A stretch of DNA of 64,000 bases from Cotesia glomerata (Eukaryota; Arthropoda; Insecta; Hymenoptera; Braconidae). Positions within the stretch are counted from its first letter, which is position 1. Each line of letters opens with the position of its first letter. The position numbers and the translations under genes are program-made. A model generated the notes under the pieces. The model worked only from the letters and a program-made list of their open reading frames with translations, was not told where the DNA came from and made no database searches. The stretch is from assembly GCF_020080835.1 (NCBI RefSeq), contig NC_058160.1, positions 26,151,152-26,215,151 on the forward strand. Direction: 5' to 3'. Positions 1 to 11,500 of the stretch are shown piece after piece.

Positions 1-451
1 TTATTGTTTGATTTAAAATGTATAAATGAAAAATAATATTTTATAAATTTTCTTTATTTAATAATTGTTAAATTTGCCAAATTTTAATGAATACGAAAAT
101 AATAACTTAATTTATCTATTTGTAAATTATAATAAATTTATATAATCTACATTGTAAAACAGAAAAAAGTTGTATAATGTTTTAAAATAAATATATATTT
201 AAATAATACTATTGAAAAATTATTAAAAATACCCGCGACTCATATTCATTCATAATTTTTTTTTTTCAACTCATACCTATTTATGGCAGTATTGAAATTA
301 GAGATTAATCAAATATTTAATCATGTGTTATTATGAATAAAAGTCATATAAAATTACTAACTAAATAAATATAAACAATTAACGAGTAAATTATAGCAAA
401 AAATAAAATAACAAAAATTTAGAAAATATGGTTGTGATTCATGAGAATAAC
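1..451. other. AT-rich 3' flank of the ankyrin gene
   Basis: Very AT-rich sequence with no supported coding exon. It lies downstream (minus strand) of the ankyrin gene stop codon, so it probably holds that gene's 3' UTR and poly(A) site. TTTATT (AATAAA on the minus strand) occurs several times, but I cannot tell which one is used. Confidence 0.5.
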
Positions 452-3400
452 TTATTTCTGATACTTCTGAATGTATTCTTTTAGCAAGAAATGTTTTTCT
501 TCGTCAAACATAGAAAGGACCGTATGACCAGCAAAGTTTGGAATATTAGGTTTGGCCCCTGCAATTAGTAATTCTTTACATATATTTATGCTCTCGTTCT
601 CAAACGCATGAAACAGAGCTGTTCTTCCAGATTTACTGTCACGTGCATTGACATCTGCACTTATAGCTATTAAACACATAACTCCTCTGTAATTTCCATT
701 CCTTGCACAGTGATGTAGAGCTGTAAAGCCTGCGAAAAAAAATTTTAATTATTTTATTTTTTTATTTTATTTTAATTATTATATATTATTATGGTGTTTT
801 ATTTGTATAACTTTACAGTTTTATACAAGTTTTTTTTTTATTTATAAGATATAATTGTTAGATATATGTTAGAAAGTAAAATTTTTAAACTTTTTTTAAA
901 TAGATAATAATTATTAAATAAATATTAAATATCTTAAACGTTTTTCAACTTTTTAGGTAGATTTCTTTAGAAATTTAACTCCTGCATTAGTCCTCAAGGT
1001 GAAATTTTCACCTGATTTTGCTATCATATGTTATAATTAGTCGAGTAGGTTCCAAAAATACCATTGGTTAAAAAATTTATATATGTATGTATATATATAT
1101 ATATATATATATGTAATATAACTAGCCTTGTCATCAGAATATCTCGAAAAGTTTTGAACCGATCTTGATGAAACTTGGTACACATATTCTTTGGGTAATT
1201 AGCGAGATCGAGTTCGAAGATGAGCAAAATCGGTCAATTAGTTTAGAAATGGCGGCCATTTAAAATTTTCAAAATTTTGTAAATTTCAAGTTTTGTAACT
1301 TTAACCGTGAATAACTTTTGGCTGACAGAAAAGAGCTCATTTCTGAAAACTTCATGGTGAAGCTGATTATATTACCTTCAATTTGACCTATAACACTTAT
1401 ACGTTATGAAGATTTTTATTAATTTTATAGGCCATTGAAAAATTTGAAAATAATGAACTTTTTTTCAAATGTGGTTTTTTTAGAATGACTTTTGAACAGC
1501 TTTACTGACCGATTCCAAAAACTACTCAGCTCTTAACATAAAAAAACTACGTCGATCGCCGCCAGACCGGTTAAAATCGCTTGATTCGTTTGTGAGATAT
1601 CGTTGACGAAAAAAATCGAAAAAAGCGTTTTTTTTTCAAACAAATTCCGAAATTTTTTATCTGATCAATTCACGGTTTGAAATTCATCATAGAATTCAAA
1701 AAACTGCATCGACTGTTGTCAACTACGTGATAATCGGTTTACTCGTTTAAAAGTTATCGCGGATTGAAAATTTAAAAATTACATAAACATTTGTTATTGA
1801 ACAAATTAAATAACATAAATAAAGAAAATCTCATATCACATGAAATCTACCTTCCATTTCGGGTGAGGCCGAATGGCATTTTTTAACTAACATAAACATT
1901 TGTAAATATTATTAGTTGATAACACTTAATTTATCCTTTCAATTATTATATATTGAAAGTTATTCAAATTTCTATGAAAATTTAATTATAAAGTTACAAT
2001 TAATAATTGCTTACCTTCTGAATCAACATTATTTATCGCTGGATTGTGTAGCGATACGTATTGAACAAGTTGAGGCAAATAATCTGACGACATTCTACTC
2101 GCGATTATCAAAGCCGAGTCGTAAGCGTTTTCAGGTGACACTGGATTGGCGCCGTTCTTCAGCAGCAAACTAACAATTTCTGGCTGCGCAGAATGTTGAA
2201 TCGCTAATTCAAGACTCGTCTAAAAACATTAATAAAATAACAATTAAACCAAGCAAATATTTCAAAAATTGTCAATCATTATTTATATTATTAAGAGGAT
2301 GAGAAAAATTTTGTAGCCAGAATAGTCATATGATAAAATCGGTTTTTTTAGTGAAATTTAGTGTCATTGTAAAGGTGTCGACTTCAATTTGTGCCTTTTC
2401 AAGATTTCATATCATTCTCACCGACAGTCAATTTATTATGATAACTATTTAGGCTGCCTTCAAAAATTCTCGATCTCTAAATACATGATTAAGAAATGAC
2501 CTTGTATCTTGTGAACTATTGACATTTTCAAAGATATAAGCTTATCCCGATGTTACACTCATCAAGACCTTTCATTTGAGTACCCACATCAATTTTTCAT
2601 ATATTTATATGTATTATATATATGTATATATGAAAAATATATCAAAATGCATGTGGGTATTCAAATGAAAGCTCTTGATGAGTGCAACATCGGGATGAGT
2701 TAATATCTTTAAAAACGTCAATAGTTAAAAAATTACTGTGCAATTTAGCAAAAGTAATTATTTAATAAAGTAAAATTTTATTTATTTATAGTTCACAAGT
2801 CACATAGTGACTGCAAGGTTACTAGTTTTAATATTAACTCACCTGTTTGTCTTGAGTAGGAATATCAACAGATTCCTTGACAACTTTGAGCATCATAAGA
2901 TGTCTCTTCAAAACTCGTGGATCATTTCCAAAAACAGCTTTGTGAACATTGAGTAATCCATTTTCGTCAAACTTCTTGGCATTCTTCAAATCGCGATTCA
3001 ATATTTTGTAAGCTTTCTCCACCACCGGATTTATTTTCAACATATTTTTAACTTGTTCAACACTTTTCTTGTCAACCCAAACATCTTTGTCCAACATTTC
3101 GTCAAGTGCTTCTCTAAAATTAGCAGTATCTGTGCAAGCTTTTCTTTTTTCTTCCTTATTGTTATTAATTAATTGTTTTTCAATTTCGTGAAGTCTCTCC
3201 ACGCCATTAGTATCTCCAGTCACGCGAATAAAATCATTTTTATCCAACAACCCGAATACGTTCGTCTGCGATGACGTGTCTTTAACTGACAAATAATTAT
3301 GAGGAGGTTTTTTAGGAATAAACCGCTCCATTCCAAACCCGCACTCCTCTAAAGCCCTCAGAGCTCTCATTTTAAGATCTTCATCACTAACAGTGCTAAG

Positions 3401-4738
3401 TGCTTCGCCAACAACACTCAGCTTATCGGATAATTCTTCATCCGTTAAGTCTTCGCGCAAATATGGCGACCTGTAGCTCTCCATTGGAGATCCACTTCTT
3501 CTGGGATTCCCATCTTTATTTAATTTATCACTACTACTATTCGTATTTTTGTTATTCCCCCTCCTTATCAGATTCACTCTGCCCTGTGAATTAACTAACG
3601 GAACAGACTGTGGAGTATTTTTAACATTCATTTCAGTCTCAGTCTGCTCTTGATCCAACAAATCATTATTTTGCAAAACATAAACAGTATTTCCGTCTAA
3701 ATTACTACCATCGTCAAGATTTATAATTCCATTAGAGTCATCAACAATATTTATCAAATTTTGATCAGAAATATCTGCTGCTAATGCGTATCCATGATCA
3801 AATCCTCTTTTATTCCCGGCGATTCGTATCAAGCGACTGCCGGGTTGTCCATTACTATTCACTTGCTGCCTGTTTATAATATTTGATTGATTAGCATTTT
3901 TAACAGTTCTGAACGGTAAATTTTTTCCTCTATTTAGCAGTGACGTACCTCTACGCAATAAAGCTGGTTTTTGTCCATTTAAATTATTATCATCAGTAAT
4001 AATATTGGCACTTTTATTTTGTACATTTCTTAAAACCGTTCTTTCAGGTTCTTTTTTTAGAACTCGCCAGCCTCTTCCTTGTTGCATAACAATTCCATTT
4101 GATTCACCCTCGCCATAGCTACCACTAAGATCAATGCTGTCGTCATTCGACACAACAATATTATGATCATCAAGCTGATAAATTGAATTGGTAACAATAT
4201 TTGATCTTAATGGCATATTAACGCGAGAATTTAAATCTGATGATAATTTAACTCCTCTTAAGTGCGGCGGAATTATATATTTTACCGCCGAATTCGGATT
4301 TTTGTTCAGTGATTTATAAATATCCTGTGATGATGCGAGCATTGAGGGTTTAATGTCGCTTGTTCCAGATGCTGTGGTCACTAAAGTGTCTCCTTTGGTC
4401 ATTATATTCACAGGCTGATCTGATCTAATCAATGGCTTCGCTAATGAGAATGATATTGTTTTGCCATTCAGAGAAGTCACTGGCGTATTTTGTGGCATTA
4501 TTTTCATGTCAAGCTCTCGGCCATCCTTGGTTTTTATTTTAAACTTCGCAAGCTTCATTGATTTTTGTGTCGCTCCTGCTGGAGATTTAGCTTCACTGCT
4601 ACTATCATTGCCCTTAGCCATACTTGGATATGCTTGAGGTAGCGCAAATTCACGAACACATTCAGTCAGTGAAAGATTGGGTACAGGTGATGACGATGAT
4701 CTCGCTCGTTTTCTTGGAATCGCTGATTCAGATTCCAT
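452..4738 (-). CDS. IkB-like ankyrin-repeat protein (probable nuclear IkB family)
   Basis: Three exons join in phase: 4738-2843, 2219-2015 and 729-452, giving about 792 residues. Donors read CAG/GTGAG and AAG/GTAAGC; acceptors read TTTTTAG and CGCAG. Residues 1 to about 630 are low-complexity: an early basic KRAR cluster that could be a nuclear signal, then Ser/Asn-rich sequence and a charged, probably helical part. Residues 633 to about 785 form roughly four to five ankyrin repeats, with hallmarks such as GFTALHHCARNG, DSKSGRTAL and GHTVL. The SGRTAL and GA-x-N spacing resembles the IkB/Bcl-3 subgroup. Known IkB proteins bind Rel dimers through these repeats; nuclear members carry long N-termini like this one. 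I infer an NF-kB regulator but cannot exclude another ankyrin family. No cactus-type DSGxxS degron was recognised. The ATG directly opens the longest frame. Confidence 0.6.
1115..1790. repeat. Dispersed repeat, family G, copy 1
   Basis: It lies in intron 2 of the ankyrin gene. The segment around 1490-1640, with CGATCGCCGCCAGACCGG and an AGCTCTTAACATAAAAAA stretch, is the reverse-complement relative of sequence at about 62880-63010. Repeated phrases such as gaacagctt...gaccgattc are typical of this family, which recurs at about 29.7-30.4 kb and 62.5-63.3 kb. The boundaries are uncertain. A short (AT)n tract precedes it at about 1090-1112. Confidence 0.55.
2282..2825 (+). mobile_element. Non-autonomous Helitron, family H1, copy A
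   Basis: The 5' end is a TT variant of the family start TCTATATTATTAAGAG. The 3' end has a CAC-ATA-GTG-type hairpin (CACATAGTGACTGC) followed by AAGGTTACTAG and then T, as expected for a Helitron 3' CTAG. The core is an imperfect inverted repeat: ATCCCGATGTTACACTCATC near 2547 faces its reverse complement near 2680. There is no coding capacity. It fills most of intron 1 of the ankyrin gene. Confidence 0.8.
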
Positions 4739-5875
4739 TTTTTAATATTTGCCGGCTTGAAATTTCTTCTTTTGAAAACGGGATTTTTTTTATTTCTTTT
4801 AGAGAAAAATTTATTCCATTGATAGTTCTGGAATAATAATTTTAAATTATATTAGACTTGTTTTTATTAATGTAATCTTAATTAATTAATTTTTAACTAG
4901 TTGTTCTATTACTGTATAATTGAATTAATATAATTAATTAGAACGTATAAATATAATAATTAAACGCAATAAATGATAAGATATTATTACCGTCAATGAT
5001 ATGAATAATTTTTTAACCAACGAGTGTATGCAAGACGGGAGATCCCTGGTTTTTGTGGTTACACTATAACTGTTGGCGCTTCCACAGATGTGCACGGGGA
5101 TTATATTTGTATAATTACATACAAATTTTTAAATAACAGCTGAAACAATTAAAATTTATTAAATAAAAAATGAATGACTTGTCGGAAAATTGATAAATGG
5201 AAAATGATATAAATACCTAATAATATTAATAAAATAGATTTCAGTGATTTGCGTTGGTATAAAAATTCTATTTACTACAAACATCAACCACTGGTTATTC
5301 TGCGTTAAGACTGTACACACATTAGTACCACTGATCCCCAACATGTGATGAGAATAAGCAGTAAATCCTGTGAATGCATAACTTGAACTTTCTATTGGCT
5401 GCATTGTTGGGGAAATCTCTACAGAACTACATCTTGTGGTCAATTTTCGACATAGTTGGCTGTAGTGACAATTTATTCCCGCTAGTTGCGCTACTTTTAT
5501 TATCGAGTTTAAATTCATTTATTTATTTATTTAAACGCCAATTGACTTTAGACATTAGGTTTACATCAAGTAAATTTAGTTTTAGGTGAAAAAAGAAAAT
5601 AAAAATAAAGCATTAACTTTTCATTAGAATTTAATTAAATTAAATCAATTTCATTTACTTTATAAGTCTAAATTATTAGCATTTAAAGAATTATTCATAA
5701 TTGAAATTTAAGGAATATAATGCTGTCTGCTATTTTTTATTAAAGAAGAAATGGTTTCTTCCCACATATATAAAATCATTGAAGTTCTACATCCTGGAAA
5801 TTTATTTAATAATTAACTTTACTGTCATACAAATCGATAATTTATTAAATTTAATATCAATTAACTAATAATTTA
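4739..5875. other. Intergenic: ankyrin-gene promoter area and unassigned sequence
   Basis: Immediately left is the ankyrin gene ATG. A less AT-rich patch at about 5025-5105 (GACGGGAGATCCC, TTGGCGCTTCCACAGATG) is the best promoter candidate. A minus-strand reading frame at 5159-5518 (119 codons) has fairly even composition over 5250-5500 and is followed by AATAAA on the minus strand near 5156. It resembles no family I know, so I do not call it a gene. The remainder is AT-rich. Confidence 0.4.
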
Positions 5876-6029
5876 CTTTGTACATCAATTGGAGCATAAC
5901 TAAACTTTCTTCAGTAAGATTATATTCTTGAAAAATAATCTTTGGAATGTACGCGATTCCTTGGAGACATTTGTTATCTCCAACAGTTATTTTTATTTCA
6001 TTGTCTGAGTACCAACACGTTATCCACTG
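5876..6029 (-). CDS. Possible terminal coding exon of an unidentified gene
   Basis: On the minus strand a good acceptor (pyrimidine tract, TTTTGCAG) ends at 6030. A frame open in phase 0 only follows, reading WITCWYSDNEIKITVGD near its start and ending MYKVNY then TAG at about 5876. An AATAAA lies a few tens of bases beyond. Codon use looks coding: the other two frames stop quickly. No upstream exon in phase 0 was found; ZSWIM7 exons 1 and 2 end in phases 1 and 2, so it does not extend ZSWIM7 simply. An alternative is a chance frame. I do not recognise the protein. Confidence 0.35.
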
Positions 6030-6100
6030 CAAAATAAAATTTTTAAATGAAAAATTGAAGGAATATAAATGTTAGAGCAAAATTATAATCCTAATTAATT

Positions 6101-6298
6101 TAAAAGACCCATTTATTGACACCGGCCTAGTTGTTTGACACTTGCAATTTTATTCTAATTAAAAAAATTAAATAATCTCAAAAAACCAATTTTCTTAAAA
6201 TTTATAATTAAAAAATTATATTTATTAATTTATTAGAGTTGATTTGATTTTTTTAATTAAAATAAAATTACAAGTGTCATTAACTAGGTCTTTTACCT
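6101..6298. mobile_element. MITE with AAGGTAAAAG-type inverted ends, copy 1
   Basis: The left end TAAAAGACCCATTTATTGAC pairs with the right end GTCATTAACTAGGTCTTTTA. Second-order inverted repeats (CACTTGCAATTTTATT and AAATAAAATTACAAGTG) sit inside. A near-identical element lies at 19118-19325. It has no coding content and is found between the possible orphan exon and ZSWIM7. Confidence 0.75.
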
Positions 6299-6379
6299 TA
6301 TCTCGTTAAAATTAATAGATCATATTAATTTTATAAATCTCTCGAGACAACGAATTTGTGATTGTTTAGTGACATTACT

Positions 6380-7159
6380 TTACTTCTCCGAAACTTGGTA
6401 CAGTAATAAATTTTTAAATTGTTCATGTGTAATATGTTTCTCAGTGACTTTACTTGGATCAAGACTAGCCAACCAAGCTGCTAGAACGTGCTTACATGTC
6501 TGGTCTGATTGATCCCTAAGCACTTGGTATCTATGATTTAATAAATAGATATATTAATATGACAGAAGTATTACGGTATTATTTTTTAATTGGAGTAGTA
6601 CTTGAAAGCGGCACATGGACAGTAGTTTACGTTGGGAAATAAAATATAAGCTTCACCGGATAATCCTTGTACTTCAAGCAACCATCTACTAGAATTTATT
6701 TCCTTCCAAACACCTTGAGCGTTTGGATCAAAGGCTATTATTTTACTTATTTTACTTGATTCATATAAGCTCAACGCTCTGTCAAAAACGTCACCAAATG
6801 CTGAGTAAAGACTAACAAGTGATAAATCTGTAACTAAAAATTAATAATAGAAATTAATTCAGCAGATGTTTAATAATTTTAAGAATTTTTCTAACAAATA
6901 AATTATAGAAAAAAAAAATTATAAAAAAAATTGACGCGTAGAAATTTTAAAAAATTAAAAATGCAATTTTTAGAAAATAATTTTTTTTTTTTAATTATTT
7001 CTATAATAAATAAGTATAAAATATAAAATATTTACATTTTTGTTCTTTTTTAAAATCTTCTGCTAATTTATTAAGCACATGTCGCGAAATTCCTTTTTGT
7101 TTGACAATCAAACTATCAGCTGTTGGATTGGATCCTGATGTTCCAGGTATTGAGCTCAT
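6380..7159 (-). CDS. Zswim7: ZSWIM7/SWS1, SWIM-domain subunit of the Shu complex
   Basis: Three exons (7159-7036, 6833-6602, 6530-6380) join in phases 1 and 2 to give 168 residues; the human protein has about 140. The SWIM zinc-binding motif is split by intron 2: Cys113-Pro-Cys115 ends exon 2, and Cys131-Lys-His133 lies in exon 3, giving CxC-n15-CxH as in ZSWIM7. The segment before it (SSRWLLEVQGLSGEAYI, then YCPCAAF) follows the family pattern. Known ZSWIM7 pairs with SWSAP1 and promotes RAD51 filament assembly in homologous recombination, acting in the nucleus. The start is the first ATG in frame (MSSIPGTSGS). It is transcribed away from MRE11. Confidence 0.88.
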
Positions 7160-8505
7160 TGATTAATTTTATAAAATTATTTAATTGTGTATTTTTTATG
7201 AATTTTTTGTAATTTTTAAAGGCAATGTCACGTGTGTAAACAATAACATAAAACACAACCTCTCTTAAGGAAGTCCTTTCGCTCCAGTTGAGTCATAACA
7301 ACTGTAGTAGTAAATTTTCAATAAATTAAAATACAAAACCCATAAAAATTCCTAAAATTGAAAAATAAATAGTATATGAGGCATTAATCGTTGAAATTTT
7401 GAAAATTAAAAAAAAAATAGCTAAATACAAAAATTAATTTGACTGTTGTAAATCAGCTGTTAGTAACCTGTCCGTGATTTGGCAACGCTTTATTTCGGTT
7501 GTTTACATTTTTATTTGCACAATATAACCTTAACCGTGTTTAACTTTTTGCAGTCAGTGTAAATAAATAAATTAATTAAAAATGTTTAGTCACAAAATCA
7601 TAACATTTTAATGTCTCATGGCAGGAATGCTAGTATTTTTTAATTATTGTTTTATTTTTCAATTATGAATTATGAAAATTTGTTAACAATAAATCAACTA
7701 ATAAGTATGCATGAAAAACATAAGCGCGTTAAAGTTTAGTTTGAATTTATTGAATGGTCTGAAGCTCGCGCGCTACGCAACGTTGCCAAATCTTTTGACT
7801 CCATTTTATTGTAGGTAACTTGAGAATTTTTTGTGATTTTTAAATATTAATTTCTCAATAAATATCTCGGTAACTGATATATTTTATTGCAAAAAAAGAA
7901 ACCTGAATATTTCGAAAATCTGATTTTTAGTTTTTTTTTTACTTCATCTAATCCATGACTGATAGTATAATTCGAGAAATACTGCAAACGTCTGATTTTC
8001 TCGTAAGACTGAACAAATACTAACATTTAAAAATTTTATTTTTTCAAAAATTTGTCTGGTAAAGTATAAGTTAAACCTCACTATAAGATAAATAAGGACC
8101 TTAACTATTAGAAAAAAATTAAATTTACTCATAATCTAATATTTTTTATTTTACATTGGCGGCGAAAGGACCTCCTTAAAATACTATTATTATTATTATT
8201 ATAACTGTGAAGTTCCCGCGAATTTCAAACCTACATAAAATATGCCTTCAGGTTTGTGGTGGTATCAAAAATGTCAAAAATGGCGGGATTGTTACCATAA
8301 GGATTCTATTTAATGTTACCGACAGATCACAAAAAAACAAGACAAGCGTGTTATGTTTAAACAGTCAAGAGACACAAGACAGTTGATGTTGATCATCATT
8401 TTATATACTTACATTTGTAGTTAGTGCAGTGAAAAATTAATTTTAAACTTGAATTACAGTACCTGAATATATTTAATACAGTAATTAAAAAATCATTGCT
8501 TAAAA
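7160..8505. promoter_or_regulatory. Divergent ZSWIM7/MRE11 intergenic region
   Basis: About 1.35 kb separates the two start codons. The ZSWIM7-proximal part (about 7200-7300) contains CACGTG and a TCCTTTCGCTCCAGTTGAG patch. The MRE11-proximal part (about 8195-8345) is less AT-rich, with GTTCCCGCGAA and GGCGGG-like motifs, and is the likely MRE11 promoter. A third patch (7450-7560 and 7745-7790, CGCGCGCTACGCAACG) may be an additional element. No coding frame is supported here. Confidence 0.5.
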
Positions 8506-11500
8506 ATGACTCAACCAACACTAGAGGCGAATTCATCTGGTAGTAGTATTTTTAAAATATTACTTGCTACAGATTGTCATTTGGGTTATGAAGAACGCAG
8601 TTCTAAAAAAAGTATTATCTCTATTTATTTATTTATGATAACAATGAAAATACCAGACATTTGATGACTATTTTATTTTTTTTTAAACTGATTAATTATT
8701 TAAAAAAATTCTCATGTCTGGTTCAGTTTTTATCTACTTGGCACACTAATTATTTATTAATTAATTTTTCAGCCGATAGACAAGACAGTTTTATTACATT
8801 TGAAGAAATCCTACAAATTGCTGTAGCCAAAAGAGTCGATTTTATTTTACTTGGTGGCGATTTATTTCATGACAGCACACCATCGCAGAATGTCGTTTTG
8901 AGATGTATTAATTTATTACGAAAATATTGTTTCGGTGATCGGTAAATATATATTTTTATACTTTTACAAAAAATTGATTTACTATAGTTAATAATTTTTA
9001 ACTCTTATTATTGCTTCGTTGTTTCAGAAAAATAAAATTTCAATTTTTGAGTGATCCATCAGAAGTACTGTCAAATATCACACAAGAACTTAATTTTGAA
9101 AATGAAAATTTGAATATTGGTTTACCAATTTTTACAATTCATGGCAACCATGATAACCCAAGTAAATTTTATTTTTGACAATATTAATAATATTAATGAA
9201 ATTTTTTTTTTTAAATATTCTTATTTGAACCATATTTTTCAACTGCCTCCAATGAGCATTCATTTTTAATTTCATCAATTCGTCTTTGGCAAGAATTACC
9301 AATTGATGTCATCAATGCACTTAGCATTGACACTTTCAAGAGAAAAGCTTACGAATTTTTACGTGATCTTGAGCTAAAAAAGAGCTGGATATACCTAGTA
9401 TCATTGACGATAATCCAAACCATTAAAATTAGTGCTATCGACAGTACCTTAAACTTTTAAATTTAAATTCAAACTCAAGTCTGACATTTATTATTCAATC
9501 TACAAATTCTTGTTCATTTTTACTCACCTCATTGTTATTGATTGAAATTAGTTGATTTTATTTTTCAAATTTTAAATTGTATGCTTTGTTCGATTAGTTA
9601 TAATCCTAACTTTTTCAATTTATTAATGTAGATCTGTTTGTATTCTTATATATACTTTTTTACTTATTTTTTGTACCATTTACCATTGGGCCATCACCTT
9701 GGCATTTAAGTTAAATAAATAAATAAATAAATATTTTTACAGGTTTCGAGTATACAAGTACGTTGGACATACTCGCAGCATCAGGAGTGATTAACTATTT
9801 TGGTAAAGTGTCAGATTTGACTCAAATAACTATTTCACCTATGATACTAAAAAAAGGTGATAGTTACATCGCTATTTATGGCTTGAGTTACATCGGAGAC
9901 CAGAGATTATCTAGATTACTTAAGAATGATATGGTATAAATGATCAATCATCAAATGAAAGTTATCAATCAATTTATTAGCCTTAATTAATCTTCATTAA
10001 AATTTTTTAGGTGAAATTTTTACGTCCTGAAAACATTGAAAATTGTTTCAACATCTTGGTATTACATCAAAATCGCGCTGCACACACTCGCCATGGAAGT
10101 ATACCTGAAGATAAATTACCATCCTTTTTTGATTTAATTTTCTGGGGTCACGAACACGAGTGTCGTATTGTACCTGAACTAATATCGTTACCTGACGATG
10201 AAAAGTACTATATCACGCAACCAGGTAATAAAATTTATTTAAAAACAAAATCAATTATCACAAGTGATAATTATGAAACTAATTTTTACAGGGAGTTCGG
10301 TTGCAACGTCCATGGCGATAGGCGAATCTAAGCCGAAGCATGTGGGGGTTTTAAAAATCCAAGATGGTCGTTTTTTGATTGATGCTATAAAATTACAAAC
10401 AGTAAGACCTTTAGTCTTCGACACAATCGATCTTACAGAGGTTATCAACAAAGAATATTGCGATGATTCAACGACAGGTGTTTTGGAATACGTTGATGAT
10501 TATATAGCAAATACGATGCTTCCTCAAGTCGAACAACTTATTACTGAGAACCCTAATCAGCCAAAAATACCCTTTCTCAGACTAAAAGTTGTTTACAAAG
10601 AAGAAATACATATGTTTGATTCTATGTTGTAGGTATTTTTTATTATAGTTAAATTTACTTTTATTAACTCCAAGTACTTTTTTAGGATTACGCGCAAGTA
10701 TGCTGATAGAGTTGCTAATGCTAAAGACTTGATATTATTTAGACGCGATAAAAGAGGCCTCAAGCTTGACTCTTTAGATTTTGATGACAATGAGGCTGCT
10801 GCTGATTTAGCAGAGTGTTTTCAACACGAGGTATTTTTTATATAAAGTTTGATTATTAAAATTATAATTTTTATTCAAACTATTAACCTTGCAGTCACTA
10901 TGTTACTGCCGTGACTTGTGAACTATAAATAAATGAAATTTTGCTTTATTAAATAATTACTTTTGTTAAATTGCACTGTACTTTTTAAAATATTGACGTT
11001 TTTAAAGATATAAGCTCATCCCGATGTTACACTCATCAAGAGCTTTGATTTGAGTACCCACATGCATTTTGATATATTTTTCATATATTCATATATATAA
11101 ATATATAAAATATATAAAAAATCGATGTGGGTACTCAAACGGAAGGTCTCGATGAGTGTAATGTCGGAGTGAGCTTATATCTTTAATAATATCAATAGTT
11201 CACAAGATACAAGGTCATTTCTTAATTATTGACATTTTTAAAAATGTAAGCTCATCCCGATGTTACGGTCATCAAGAGCTTTCATTTGAGTACCCACATG
11301 CATTTTTGATATATTTTTTCATATATACATATATGTAATATATATAAATATATAAAATATATGAAAAATTGATGTGGGTACTTAAATGAAAGGTCTCGAT
11401 GAGTGTAATGTCAGGGTGAGCTTATATCTTTAAAAATATCATTAGATGACAAGATTCAATGTTATTTCTTAACTATTGACGTTTTTAAAGATATAAGCTC

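Noticed and set aside
5159..5518. Minus-strand frame of 119 codons near the ankyrin promoter
   Set aside because: No family resemblance and a hydrophobic AT-rich tail; kept only as a remark in the intergenic entry.
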